Positions 7,299 through 18,443 of a stretch of 64,000 bases of DNA are shown here, in pieces. The DNA lies in NCBI RefSeq assembly GCF_005503555.1, contig NZ_SCNG01000001.1:1612001-1676000 (forward strand). The letters run 5' to 3'. This stretch comes from Rudaea sp. 3F27F6 (GTDB lineage Bacteria > Pseudomonadota > Gammaproteobacteria > Xanthomonadales > Rhodanobacteraceae). The notes under the pieces were generated by a model. That model saw only the letters and a list, made by a program, of their open reading frames with translations, ran no database searches and was not told the origin of the DNA. How positions within the stretch are numbered: the first letter of the stretch is position 1; each line of letters opens with the position of its first letter. The position numbers and the translations under genes are program-made.

Positions 7299-10229
7299 AT
7301 GCCCGCCGCGACACTGCCCACGAACCCTGCTCCGACCTTGTCCCGCCAATTCCGATCCAGTCTGTTCAGATCGGTCGCCCTGGCCCTGGCCGTCGCTGCG
7401 AGCGGTTACGCCAGCGCGTCGCAGGCCGAAGAGGCAAAACCCGTGAAAACCACGCCGGCGGCGAGCCCCATGATCGACATTCCGTTCACCAAGTTTCAGC
7501 TCGAAAACGGCCTGACCGTCGTCGTGCACGAAGACCACAAGGCACCCGTCGTCGCCGTGTCGGTCTGGTATCACGTCGGCTCGGCCGACGAACCGGCCGG
7601 CAAGACCGGCTTCGCCCATCTGTTCGAGCACCTGATGTTCTCCGGCTCGGAGAACCACAAGGGCACGTACTTCGCCCCATTCGAGAAAGCCGGCGCGACC
7701 GGCATGAACGGCACCACCTGGTTCGACCGCACGAACTATTTCGAGACCGTGCCGACCACCGCGCTCGACATGGCGCTGTGGATGGAATCCGACCGCATGG
7801 GCCATCTGCTCGCGGCGATCGGCAAGCCCGAGCTCGACACGCAGCGCGGCGTCGTCCAGAACGAAAAGCGCCAGGGCGAAAACCGTCCCTATGGCCGCGT
7901 CGACGAAAACATCCTGCTCAACGCGTTCCCGGCGAATCATCCGTATCAGCACGACACGATCGGCTCGATGGCCGATCTCGACGCCGCCTCGATCGATGAC
8001 GTGAAGAAGTGGTTCCGCGACTACTACGGCGCGGCCAACACGACCATCGTGCTCGCCGGTGACATCACCCCGGCGGTGGCGAAAGAAAAGGTACAGAAAT
8101 ACTTCGGCGACATCCCCGCCGGCCCGCCGGTCGCGCGCCAGCAGCCGTGGGTGGCGGAGCGCAGCGGCGCCACGCGCGGCACGCAGTCCGATCATGTCGC
8201 GCAGACGCGCATCTACCGCGAATGGAACGTGCCGCAGCTCGGCGCGCCCGACAATCCTCTGCTCGATCTCGCCGCTTATGTGCTCGGCGGTGGCAAGACC
8301 TCGCGCCTGTATCAGCGCCTCGTCTACAAGGACAAGCTCGTCGACGACGTTTCCGTCGAGGTGCAGACTTTCGCCCTGGTCAGCCAGTTCGTGCTCCAGG
8401 CTGACGTGAAGAAGGGTGTCGATCCGGCCCAGGTCGAAGCGGCGATCGCCGACGAATGGGCGAAGTTCCTCAAGGACGGCCCGACCGCCGACGAACTCGC
8501 ACGCGCGCAGACCTCGGTGAGCGCGGGCTTCATCCGCGGCCTCGAGGAAGTGGGCGGTTTCCGCGGCAAGGCGGTGATCCTGGCGCAAAGCCAGGTCTAT
8601 CTCGGCGATCCGGCCGCGTACAAGAAAGATCTCGAACGCAGCGCCGCGGCCACGCCGGCATCGGTTCTCGAAGCCGCGCGCAAATGGATCGCGAAAGGTG
8701 ATTACACCCTGACCGTCGTGCCGGCCAAGGCAGGCGCCGACCTCGCCGCCGAGGACAAGCAGGTGAAGGGCCTGCCCGCGCGCGACGGCAAGCCGGCGTC
8801 GAAGATGCCGGCCGAGAAGAAATACACCACAGCGAAGAGCGACGTCGACCGCGCCAAGGGCGTGCCCGAAGTCAGCCAGTTCCCGGAACTGAGCTTCCCG
8901 AACGTGCAACGCGGCAAGCTCAAGAACGGCATCGAAGTCGTGCTCGCCGAGCGCCACACGATTCCGGTCACGCAAATCCAGATGCAGTTCAATGCCGGCT
9001 ACGCCGCCGACCACGGCAACAAACTCGGCACCGCGAGCTTCGTCAGCGCGATGCTCGATGAAGGCACCAAGACGCTCGATTCGGTCGAGATCGCCAAGCG
9101 CCGCGACGGCCTCGGCGCGATCATCCGCTCGGGCACCGGCCTCGACACCTCGAACGTCAGCCTCAACGCGCTCAACGCGAACCTCGCGCCGTCGATCGAT
9201 CTGTTCGCCGATGTCGTGCGCAATCCCGCGTTCCGCGACGCCGACATCGAGCGCATCCGCGCGCAGTGGCTCGCCGGCATCGAGCAGGAGAAGACGCAGC
9301 CGCAAGGCATGGCCCTGCGCACGCTGCCGCCGCTGCTGTACGGCGCGAACCACGCCTACGGCATTCCGTTCACCGGCTCGGGCACGGAGAGTGCAATCAA
9401 GTCGCTCGCCGCGACCGACCTCGCCGCGTTCCATCAGGCTTGGTACCGTCCGGACAACGTCAAAATCCTGATCGCCGGCGACACCACGCTTGCGGCGATC
9501 GTGCCGCTGCTCGACAAGGCGTTCGGCGACTGGAGTGCGCCGGCAAAGCCGGTTCCGACCAAGAACATCGCCCACGTCGATGCGCAAAAGAAGCCGCGCG
9601 TATTCCTGATCGACCGCAAGGATTCGCCGCAATCGCTGATCCTGGCCGGCTCGCTCGCCGACCCGACCACCGCGCCGGACTATCTGCCGATGCAGACGGC
9701 GAACTCGGTGTTCGGCGGCACCTTCACCTCGCGCTTCAATATGAATCTGCGTGAGGACAAGCGCTGGTCCTACGGCGCGCGCAGCCAGTTGCAGGACGCG
9801 CTCGGCCAGCGCCCCCTCGTGCTGCAAGCGCCGGTGCAGACCGACAAGACCGCCGAGTCGGTCACCGAGACGCTCAAGGAAGTGCGCAGCATCGCCGACA
9901 AGAACCCGCCGACCCAGGCCGAGATCGACAAGATCAAGGCACAGCGCGTGCGCGCACTGCCGGGCAGCTACGAAACGACCGGCGCCGTGCTCGGCGCGCT
10001 CGCCTCGAACCAGCTCTACGGCCGTCCGGACGACTACGTGTCGACGTTGAAACAGAAGATCGAGGCGCAGACGCAGGCGCAGGTCGACACGGCGGCGAAG
10101 CAGTTGTTCGTGCCCGACGTGCTGACCTGGGTCATCGTCGGCGATCTGTCCAAGATCGAGAAGCCGGTGCGCGATCTCGCCATCGGCGACACCAAGGTGA
10201 TCGACGCCGACGGTAAAGTCGTACGCTGA
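7299..10229 (+). CDS. periplasmic M16 family zinc metalloprotease (copy 1)
   Basis: 976 aa, a double-domain pitrilysin/insulinase-type peptidase that degrades peptides in the periplasm. A signal peptide ends near 'ASQAEE'. The first half carries the zinc motif HLFEH (HxxEH) and the downstream zinc ligand Glu in VVQNEKRQ. The second half repeats the fold without HxxEH, as in inactive M16 halves that form the closing clamshell. ATG 7299 sits 5 bp after GGAGG; ATG 7296 and TTG 7278 are alternatives. It is followed by a terminator and a close paralogue at 10305-13163. Confidence 0.92.
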   Translation: MPAATLPTNPAPTLSRQFRSSLFRSVALALAVAASGYASASQAEEAKPVKTTPAASPMIDIPFTKFQLENGLTVVVHEDHKAPVVAVSVWYHVGSADEPAGKTGFAHLFEHLMFSGSENHKGTYFAPFEKAGATGMNGTTWFDRTNYFETVPTTALDMALWMESDRMGHLLAAIGKPELDTQRGVVQNEKRQGENRPYGRVDENILLNAFPANHPYQHDTIGSMADLDAASIDDVKKWFRDYYGAANTTIVLAGDITPAVAKEKVQKYFGDIPAGPPVARQQPWVAERSGATRGTQSDHVAQTRIYREWNVPQLGAPDNPLLDLAAYVLGGGKTSRLYQRLVYKDKLVDDVSVEVQTFALVSQFVLQADVKKGVDPAQVEAAIADEWAKFLKDGPTADELARAQTSVSAGFIRGLEEVGGFRGKAVILAQSQVYLGDPAAYKKDLERSAAATPASVLEAARKWIAKGDYTLTVVPAKAGADLAAEDKQVKGLPARDGKPASKMPAEKKYTTAKSDVDRAKGVPEVSQFPELSFPNVQRGKLKNGIEVVLAERHTIPVTQIQMQFNAGYAADHGNKLGTASFVSAMLDEGTKTLDSVEIAKRRDGLGAIIRSGTGLDTSNVSLNALNANLAPSIDLFADVVRNPAFRDADIERIRAQWLAGIEQEKTQPQGMALRTLPPLLYGANHAYGIPFTGSGTESAIKSLAATDLAAFHQAWYRPDNVKILIAGDTTLAAIVPLLDKAFGDWSAPAKPVPTKNIAHVDAQKKPRVFLIDRKDSPQSLILAGSLADPTTAPDYLPMQTANSVFGGTFTSRFNMNLREDKRWSYGARSQLQDALGQRPLVLQAPVQTDKTAESVTETLKEVRSIADKNPPTQAEIDKIKAQRVRALPGSYETTGAVLGALASNQLYGRPDDYVSTLKQKIEAQTQAQVDTAAKQLFVPDVLTWVIVGDLSKIEKPVRDLAIGDTKVIDADGKVVR

Positions 10230-10244
10230 TCGAAACGCTCCTCC

Positions 10245-10275
10245 ACATCGCCCCGCTCAGCGGGGCGATGTTTTA
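10245..10275 (+). terminator. intrinsic terminator between the two M16 genes
   Basis: 12-bp arms ACATCGCCCCGC and GCGGGGCGATGT with a 3-nt loop, followed by TTT. It lies 15 bp after the stop of the first M16 gene, so the second gene may have its own promoter or depend on read-through. Confidence 0.8.
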
Positions 10276-10304
10276 TCCGCCACAGATAAATCAAGGAAAT
10301 CGCC

Positions 10305-13163
10305 GTGCGCTCGATGAAGCTCTGGTTCAAGCCCGTTGCCCTCGCCTGCGCACTGGCCGCGGCGCCTGCGCTCGCCGATACGCCCGCGAGCGCGCCGGCG
10401 AGGACCGATACGGTCGACATCAAGTATGAGAAATTCCAGCTCGACAACGGCCTCACCGTCGTCGTGCATGAGGATCACAAAGCGCCGATCGTCGCGGTGT
10501 CGGTCTGGTATCACATCGGCTCGGCGGACGAACCACGCGGCAAGACGGGCTTCGCCCATCTGTTCGAGCATTTGATGTTTTCCTATATCGGCGGATCGCA
10601 GGAAGGATTCTTCAAACCGTTCGAGCTGGTCGGCACGACCGACCAGAACGGCACGACCGATTTCGACCGCACCAACTATTTCGAGACCGTGCCGACCACC
10701 GCGCTCGACATGGCGCTGTGGATGGAATCCGACCGCATGGGCCGTCTGCTCGACACGCTCGGGCAGAAACAGATCGACACGCAGCGCGGCGTGGTCCAGA
10801 ACGAGAAGCGCCAGGACGAGAACCAGCCCTACGGCCGCGTCTGGGAGAACCTCGGTGCGAACGCGTTCCCGGCCAATCACCCCTATCACCACTCGGTGAT
10901 CGGCTCGATGAAGGATCTCGACGCCGCATCGTTGCCCGACGTGAAGCAATGGTTCCACGATCACTACGGCGCGGCGAACACCACCCTCGTGCTCGCCGGC
11001 GACATCACGCCCGCCCAGGCCAGAGACAAGGTCGCGAAATACTTCGGCGACATTCCGGCCGGCCCGCCGGTCGCGCGGGAACAAACGTGGATCGCACCCG
11101 CCGACGTTTCCCGGCGCGAGGTCATGCTCGACCAAGTGGCGCAAGACCGCATCTACCGTATCTGGAACATTCCCCAGCGCGGCGACGCCGAAGCGCCGTT
11201 GCTCGACCTCGCCGCCGGCGTATTGGGCGGCGGCAAGACCTCGCGCCTGTACGAACGCCTGGTCTACAAAGACAAGCTCGCTGACGCTGCCAGCGCATTC
11301 ACCTACAACCTCTCGCTCGCCGGCGTGTTCGGCCTGCAGGTCGATGTGAAGAAAGGCGTCGATCCGGCCAAGGTCGAAGCCGCCATCGCCGACGAATGGG
11401 CGAAGTTTCTCAAAGACGGACCGACCCAGGACGAGATCGACCGTGCGCGCGTGCAAACCCATGCGCGCTTCGTGCGCGCGATCGAGAAAGTCGGCGGCTT
11501 CGAGGGCAAGGCCGTGGTGCTTGCCGAAGGTCAGGTCTATCGCAACGATCCGGGCGCGTACAAGACCGATTTCGCCCACCTCGATGCGGCCACCCCGGCC
11601 AGCGTCCTCGCCACGGCGAAAAAGTGGCTCGGCAAGGGCGACTACACCCTGACCGTCAAGCCGGGCACGCCCGACCCGAACAAGGACGAAGCGGAAATCG
11701 CCGGCCGCGCCGCACTCGACGGCAAACCGGCGCCCGTGCTGCCCGCGCCGCGCGAGTACAAGACCGCGAAGAGCGACGTCGACCGCAGCAAGGGCGCGCC
11801 CGCGGTGACGAACTTCCCCGATCTCAACTTCCCTAAGCTGCAGCGCGGCAAGCTCAAAAACGGCATCGAAGTCGTGCTCGCCGAGCGTCACGCGATTCCG
11901 ACCGTACAGGTCAAAGTGTTGTTCGACTCCGGATACGCCGCTGACCAGGGACGCAAGCTCGGCACCGCGAGTTTCACCACGGCGATGCTCGACGAAGGCA
12001 CGAAGACGCTCGACTCGCTCGCGATCGCACGCAAGCGCGAAGCGCTCGGCGCCGACCTCGGCGGCGCATGCGATCTCGATACCTGCGTGATCGGCCTCGA
12101 CGCGCTCAAGTCGCAGCTCGATCCTTCGCTCGCGCTGTGGAGCGACGTGCTGCGCAATCCGGCGTTCCGCGCCGACGACATGGCGCGCGTGCGTGGCCAG
12201 TGGCTCGCCAATATCGCCCAGGAGAAATCCGATCCGACCAGCCTCGCCCTGCGCACCTTGCCGCCGCTGATCTACGGCAAAGGCCATGCCTACGCCGTAC
12301 CGCTGACCGGCAGCGGCACGGAAGCCTCGATCAAATCGCTGACCGACAAAGACCTGCACGCCTTCGTCGCCGACTGGTTCCGGCCGGACAACGCCAGAAT
12401 CGTCGTCGCCGGCGACACGACTCTCGATGAGGTCATTACCAAGCTCAATGCCGCGATCGGCGACTGGACCGTACCGAAGTCTGCGCTGCCGAAGAAGAAT
12501 CTGCCGATCTCGCTCGCGCAGACGAAACCGCGCGTATACCTGATGGACCGCCCCGGCTCGCAGCAGTCGACGATCATCGCCGGCCTCGTCGCGCCGTCGA
12601 CGATGGCGCAGAACGATACCGAGATAGCGACCATGACCGACGCCTTCGGCGGCGTGTTCACCTCGCGCCTCAATCTGAATCTGCGCGAGGACAAACACTG
12701 GAGCTACGGCGCTTTCGCTTTCTCGCGCAATGCGGTCGGCCAGCGTCCGTTCGCGCTCTACGCGCCGGTGCAGACCGACAAGACTGCCGAGTCGATGCAG
12801 GAAATGCTGACCGAGGCGCAGGGCCTGGTCGGCGACAAGCCGCTGACCTCCGCCGAAATCGCCAAGGTGAAGGTGAGCAGCGCGCGCGCGTTGCCGGGCG
12901 ACTACGAGAGCACGCAGAACGTGCTGCGCGCCATGCAGCGCATCGTCGTCTATCACCGCCCCGACGACTACGTGCAGAACACCAAGCAGCGCATCGAAAG
13001 CCAAAAGGACGCCGACGTGCAGGCCGCGGCGAAGCAAGTCGTACAGCCGAACGCCCTGACCTGGGTCGTGGTCGGCGATCGCAAGCTGATCGAGAAATCG
13101 ATCCGCGAGCTGAAGATCGCCGATGTGCAGATACTCGATGCGGACGGCAACGTAGTAAAGTAG
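10305..13163 (+). CDS. periplasmic M16 family zinc metalloprotease (copy 2)
   Basis: 952 aa, a paralogue of the 7299-10229 gene along its whole length. It has a signal peptide (cleavage near 'ALADT'), the zinc motif HLFEH in the first half with Glu in VVQNEKRQ, and a second half lacking the motif. The GTG at 10305 is preferred because AAGGAAAT lies 7 bp upstream; ATG 10314 is the alternative. Some blocks are identical at DNA level to copy 1 (70 bp at 10674-10743), which points to recent duplication or gene conversion. It probably has overlapping peptide specificity; tandem M16 pairs can act as heterodimers. Confidence 0.92.
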   Translation: MRSMKLWFKPVALACALAAAPALADTPASAPARTDTVDIKYEKFQLDNGLTVVVHEDHKAPIVAVSVWYHIGSADEPRGKTGFAHLFEHLMFSYIGGSQEGFFKPFELVGTTDQNGTTDFDRTNYFETVPTTALDMALWMESDRMGRLLDTLGQKQIDTQRGVVQNEKRQDENQPYGRVWENLGANAFPANHPYHHSVIGSMKDLDAASLPDVKQWFHDHYGAANTTLVLAGDITPAQARDKVAKYFGDIPAGPPVAREQTWIAPADVSRREVMLDQVAQDRIYRIWNIPQRGDAEAPLLDLAAGVLGGGKTSRLYERLVYKDKLADAASAFTYNLSLAGVFGLQVDVKKGVDPAKVEAAIADEWAKFLKDGPTQDEIDRARVQTHARFVRAIEKVGGFEGKAVVLAEGQVYRNDPGAYKTDFAHLDAATPASVLATAKKWLGKGDYTLTVKPGTPDPNKDEAEIAGRAALDGKPAPVLPAPREYKTAKSDVDRSKGAPAVTNFPDLNFPKLQRGKLKNGIEVVLAERHAIPTVQVKVLFDSGYAADQGRKLGTASFTTAMLDEGTKTLDSLAIARKREALGADLGGACDLDTCVIGLDALKSQLDPSLALWSDVLRNPAFRADDMARVRGQWLANIAQEKSDPTSLALRTLPPLIYGKGHAYAVPLTGSGTEASIKSLTDKDLHAFVADWFRPDNARIVVAGDTTLDEVITKLNAAIGDWTVPKSALPKKNLPISLAQTKPRVYLMDRPGSQQSTIIAGLVAPSTMAQNDTEIATMTDAFGGVFTSRLNLNLREDKHWSYGAFAFSRNAVGQRPFALYAPVQTDKTAESMQEMLTEAQGLVGDKPLTSAEIAKVKVSSARALPGDYESTQNVLRAMQRIVVYHRPDDYVQNTKQRIESQKDADVQAAAKQVVQPNALTWVVVGDRKLIEKSIRELKIADVQILDADGNVVK

Positions 13164-13190
13164 CGAAAACTCGTCGCAACGCCACGCAGA

Positions 13191-13222
13191 CGATGGCCGG
13201 CCGGTGCCGGCCATCGCCGTTT
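13191..13222 (+). terminator. hairpin after the second M16 gene
   Basis: 10-bp arms CGATGGCCGG and CCGGCCATCG with a 6-nt loop, followed by CCGTTT. It is strong in GC but has only a short T run, so termination is likely but not certain. Confidence 0.55.
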
Positions 13223-13246
13223 CTGCGGCGGCGAATCCGGAGCATC

Positions 13247-13660
13247 ATGAAAAACGCCGCATTCTCTATTTCTATACTTTCCCTCGCCCTGCTGCCCGCC
13301 GCCTGCACCTGGGTCGAGCCGACCGTGAGCGGCAACGCGGTGCGCGTCGCCTACGACGGCAAGGTCGCCGGTTGCCGCGACGCGGGCACGGTCGCGGTCA
13401 CCGTCGCCGACAAGATCGCCTTCTACCATCGCAACGAATACAAGGTCGCCGACGAACTCGAAACGATGGCGCGCAATGAAGCGGCCAGCCTTCCCGCCGA
13501 CACGATCGTGCCGCGCACCGAGGCGAAGGACGGCTCGCAGCGCTTCCAGGCCTATGTCTGCGGCAGAACCCAACTGCACCAGCGCAGCGATACGCAGCCG
13601 GCCGCGCAACCCGGCACGGCGCAGGACGGCGTGCAGACTTTTCCGGTCAAGGAACACTGA
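13247..13660 (+). CDS. DUF4156 family lipoprotein
   Basis: 137 aa. ATG 13247 starts a lipoprotein signal ending in the lipobox LPAAC, so Cys 20 or so is the lipidated residue and the protein is membrane-anchored in the periplasm. The mature region (VRVAYDGKVAGCRDAG, then a C-terminal YVC) matches the DUF4156 pattern of small enterobacterial-type lipoproteins, with two Cys that may form a disulfide. Function unknown. An in-frame upstream ATG (13193) lies inside the preceding hairpin and is rejected. Confidence 0.78.
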   Translation: MKNAAFSISILSLALLPAACTWVEPTVSGNAVRVAYDGKVAGCRDAGTVAVTVADKIAFYHRNEYKVADELETMARNEAASLPADTIVPRTEAKDGSQRFQAYVCGRTQLHQRSDTQPAAQPGTAQDGVQTFPVKEH

Positions 13661-13703
13661 GGCTTATCGGTCGCGGCTCACGTTATCTGTGCCTTGTCCG
13701 TGA

Positions 13704-14130
13704 AGAAAAGCGTTTACCACGGATCAACACGGATAAGAGCCGATAGACGCGGATAGAGCAAATCATTCGATGGCTCTGTCCGCGTCCATGCTGTGGAACG
13801 CTCTTGAGTAAGGAGCACTGAGGCTCGCCACCCTGCTTCGACTTATCACCAAGTCCGCGAAGAAAAGCGTTTACCACGGATCAACACGGATAAAGAGCCG
13901 ATGGACACGGATAGAGCAAAGCATTCGATGGCTCTGTTCGCGCCCATGCTGTGGAACGCTCTTGAGTAAGGAGCACCGGGCTCGCCACCCTGCTTCAACT
14001 TATCACCAAGTCCGCGAAGAAAAGCGTTTGCCACGGATCAACACGGATAAAGAGCCGATAGACACGGATAGAGCAGTCCAATAATTTGCTCTATCCGCGC
14101 CCATCCGCTCTTATCCGTGGCCAAGGCTTT
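13704..14130. repeat. 157-bp-period tandem array of the CACGGAT repeat (copies 2-4)
   Basis: Units starting AGAAAAGCGTTTACCACGG begin at 13704, 13861 and 14018, an exact 157-bp period. The first two are full length and near-identical; the third is truncated and closes with the inverted arm CTCTTATCCGTGGCCAAGGC. Each unit contains 'CACGGATCAACACGGATAA' and the sequence GTGGAACGCTCTTGAGTAAGG. The array fills the gap between the DUF4156 gene and ureD. Confidence 0.9.
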
Positions 14131-14234
14131 TGATTTTCAACCCAGCACAAAGCCGCGATTGACGCCGCTGCGCATTCCCGCAATGATGCAGTGCAGCGAG
14201 CGCCGTCCGCTCGCCCGTGAGGAATCGCACTGCG

Positions 14235-15104
14235 ATGCTGCCGGCCGAGCCCGCGCCAGTCCCCGTCGCCGCGCATCAGCGCGTGGACGGCGCGACGCGG
14301 ATCGAGTTTCGCGCCGACGGCGCGGCAACGCGCTTGACCGATCTCTACCAGCGCGCGCCCTGCCGCGCCCTGTTTCCCGACACCGATAGCGGCGAACCCG
14401 CCCAGGCCGTGTTGCTGACCACGAGCGGCGGCCTGACCGGCGGCGATCGTCTGCGAACGAACTTCAGCGTCGGCGCGCAGGCCCGGGCGACGCTGACTTC
14501 GCAGGCCGCGGAAAAAATCTACCGTGCACTGCCCGGCGCCGGGCCCGCACACATCGATGCGCAGGTCGCGGTTGCGGCCGGCGGCTATGCCGAATATCTC
14601 GCCCAGGAGACGATCCTGTTCGATGGCGCGCGCTTGCGCCGCTGCTTCGACGCCGACCTCGCGCCCGGCGCGCAACTGCTCGCGGTGGAAAGCCTCGTGT
14701 TCGGCCGCGCCGCGATGGGCGAGCGCTACGTGCGGGGCCTTGTCCACGACGCCTGGCGCATTCGTCGCGATGGGCGTCTGATTTTCGCCGACGCACTGCA
14801 TCTGGACGGCGACGTCGCGGCGCTACGCACAGCGCCATTCGGCTTCGGCAACGCGACCGCCTGCGCCACGCTGATCTATTCCGCCGACGACGCGCCCGCA
14901 TTGCTCGAACCGGTGCGCGCGCAGATCGCCGCCGGCGACGACCTGCCGATCGCCCAGGCAACGACGCGCGAACACGTGCTGATCGTGCGCGTGCTCGCCG
15001 TCGATGCCGCGGCGGTGAGGCGCGCCGTGGTCCGCACCGCCGGCGCGATTCGCCGCCTCGCAGCGGGCCTGCCCGAACGATTGCCGAAAGTCTGGCATTG
15101 CTGA
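14235..15104 (+). CDS. ureD: urease accessory protein UreD
   Basis: 289 aa, part of the UreDFG complex that delivers nickel to apo-urease. The family segments [35 protein letters not shown] and GRAAMGE are present. ATG 14235 is chosen with GAGGA 11 bp upstream; a GTG at 14217 is also possible. It opens the urease operon right after the tandem repeat array. Length is normal for the family. Confidence 0.93.
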   Translation: MLPAEPAPVPVAAHQRVDGATRIEFRADGAATRLTDLYQRAPCRALFPDTDSGEPAQAVLLTTSGGLTGGDRLRTNFSVGAQARATLTSQAAEKIYRALPGAGPAHIDAQVAVAAGGYAEYLAQETILFDGARLRRCFDADLAPGAQLLAVESLVFGRAAMGERYVRGLVHDAWRIRRDGRLIFADALHLDGDVAALRTAPFGFGNATACATLIYSADDAPALLEPVRAQIAAGDDLPIAQATTREHVLIVRVLAVDAAAVRRAVVRTAGAIRRLAAGLPERLPKVWHC

Positions 15105-15118
15105 AAAACGGAACGACT

Positions 15119-15496
15119 ATGACCCACCGCACCGCACCCGACTCCATCAATCTCGCCGAAAAGCTCGCCCGGTTTTCCGAACACTGGTCGCCGCGCGTCG
15201 TCGCCGAAATGAACGATTACCAGTTCAAGCTCGTCAAGTTGCGCGGCGAGTTCGTCTGGCATGAGCACAAGGACACCGACGAAGTGTTTTTCGTGATCAA
15301 AGGCCAGATGCAGGTCGGCTTCCGCGACCGCGACGTGACGATCGGCGAGGGCGAATTGTTCGTCGTGCCGCGCGGCGTCGAGCACATCACGCGCGCATCG
15401 GACGAATGTCACGCCTTGATCATCGAACCGCGTGGTGTCGTCAACACGGGCGAGGCCGGCGGGGATCTCACAGCGCAGAACGACCGCTGGATCTGA
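15119..15496 (+). CDS. cupin-domain protein
   Basis: 125 aa single-domain cupin. The metal-binding motif is visible as [16 protein letters not shown] (cupin motif 1) and [10 protein letters not shown] (motif 2). ATG 15119 lies 14 bp after the ureD stop, so it is translated within the urease operon. Such small cupins bind a metal or small ligand; the ligand is unknown. Its place between ureD and ureA suggests a role linked to nickel or nitrogen metabolism, but this is inference from position only. Confidence 0.8.
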   Translation: MTHRTAPDSINLAEKLARFSEHWSPRVVAEMNDYQFKLVKLRGEFVWHEHKDTDEVFFVIKGQMQVGFRDRDVTIGEGELFVVPRGVEHITRASDECHALIIEPRGVVNTGEAGGDLTAQNDRWI

Positions 15497-15570
15497 AATC
15501 TTGTCTGAAAGCGCGGGCACGACGCCCGCTTTTTGATTTTCGCGAGCAAGGAGGCGAACAAAGGAAACCG

Positions 15571-15873
15571 ATGAACCTGACTCCGCGCGAAAAAGACAAA
15601 CTGCTGGTGGCGATGGCCGCGATCGTCGCGCGCAAACGGCTCGAGCGCGGAGTGAAACTGAACCACCCGGAGGCGATCGCGCTGATCACCGACGCGGTCG
15701 TCGAAGGCGCGCGCGACGGACGCAGCGTTGCCGAGCTGATGCAGGCCGGTGCGAATGTGCTGACGCGCTCTCAGGTGATGGAGGGCATCGCCGAAATGAT
15801 CCACGAAATTCAAGTCGAGGCGACGTTTCCCGACGGCAGCAAACTCGTAACCGTGCACCGGCCGATACGTTGA
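15571..15873 (+). CDS. ureA: urease subunit gamma
   Basis: 100 aa, the standard UreA length. [33 protein letters not shown] and [15 protein letters not shown] are canonical. It forms the (UreABC)3 holoenzyme that hydrolyses urea to ammonia and carbamate in the cytoplasm. The ATG at 15571 follows AAGGAAACCG; the longer open frame upstream is rejected. ureB starts 12 bp after its stop. Confidence 0.97.
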   Translation: MNLTPREKDKLLVAMAAIVARKRLERGVKLNHPEAIALITDAVVEGARDGRSVAELMQAGANVLTRSQVMEGIAEMIHEIQVEATFPDGSKLVTVHRPIR

Positions 15874-15884
15874 GGCAGAGACCG

Positions 15885-16201
15885 ATGATCCCCGGCGAAA
15901 TCCTGGCACTCGAAGGCGACATCGAACTCAACGCGGGACGCGACAGCGTGACCTTGACCGTGGCCAACGGCGGCGACCGGCCGATCCAGGTCGGCAGCCA
16001 CTATCATTTTTTCGAGACCAATCCAGCGCTGCAGTTCGATCGCGACCGCGCGCGTGGTATGCGCCTCGATATCCCGGCCGGCACGGCGATCCGCTTCGAA
16101 CCGGGGCAAAGCCGCGAAGTGCGGCTCGTCGCTTACGCAGGCGCGCGCATCGTCACCGGCTTTCGCGGCGAGATCATGGGCGAATTGGAGACGCCGACGA
16201 A

Positions 16202-16205
<4 letters not shown>
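15885..16205 (+). CDS. ureB: urease subunit beta
   Basis: 106 aa. It begins with the typical MIPGEI and contains [31 protein letters not shown] and the C-terminal GFRG. UreB is the second small structural subunit of urease. ATG 15885 is chosen over an in-frame TTG at 15870 since UreB proteins start at MIPGE. The stop overlaps the ureC start (ATGA), a sign of translational coupling. Confidence 0.97.
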
Positions 16206-17914
<1,709 letters not shown>

Positions 17915-17936
17915 ACACGAATCGCCTAGAACGAAC

Positions 17937-18443
17937 ATGACCGATTTGTTTGCCCGCGATGTTCTTGCAGCCGGCGCCTGGGACGCGGCGCACGCGCACG
18001 ACCGCATCACACTCGATTACGAGGGCCGCCACCGCCGCCGCTATCGCTACGTTGCCGACGGTGGCCTCGATTTCATCCTCGACCTCAAGCAGACCACGCT
18101 GCTGCATAACGACGACGGTCTGCGCCTCGAAGACGGTCGCATCGTGCTCGTGCAGGCCGCACCCGAGGCCCTTGTCGCGGTGACCGCCGACAGCGTCGAT
18201 GCGCTGATCAAGCTCGCCTGGCATATCGGCAATCGCCATCTGCCCGCGCAGCTTTCGGCCGATCGCATCTTGATTCGTGACGATGCGGTGATCGTCGATA
18301 TGCTGCTCGGCCTCGGCGCGAGCGTCGAAAAGATCATTGCGCCGTTCACGCCGGAACGCGGCGCCTACGCGCACGCGCATGGCGACCATCAGGCGGCGTC
18401 GCATCCATTTGTGTTTGCTCCGGGGCAAGCGCATGGGCACTGA
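17937..18443 (+). CDS. ureE: urease accessory protein UreE, nickel metallochaperone
   Basis: 168 aa. UreE binds nickel and hands it to UreG. The N-terminal peptide-binding domain (LTLDYEGR-like start, here ITLDYEGRHRRR) is followed by the metal-binding domain with AWHIGNRHLP. The C-terminus is His-rich (HAHGDHQ...AHGH), a moderate version of the UreE His tail that binds extra nickel. It lies 22 bp after ureC and its end overlaps the ureF frame by 11 bp. Confidence 0.94.
   Translation: MTDLFARDVLAAGAWDAAHAHDRITLDYEGRHRRRYRYVADGGLDFILDLKQTTLLHNDDGLRLEDGRIVLVQAAPEALVAVTADSVDALIKLAWHIGNRHLPAQLSADRILIRDDAVIVDMLLGLGASVEKIIAPFTPERGAYAHAHGDHQAASHPFVFAPGQAHGH

Noticed and set aside
10257-13214. 985-aa open frame on the minus strand (and similar long frames at 7269-9827, 16133-18010)
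   Set aside because: They lie fully antisense to clear M16 and ureC genes. Their products are low-complexity Arg/Ala/Gly-rich, with no domains; they arise from high GC content.
13704-14130. CRISPR-like regular repeats
   Set aside because: The units are 157 bp and nearly identical over the full length with no unique spacers, and no cas genes are present.
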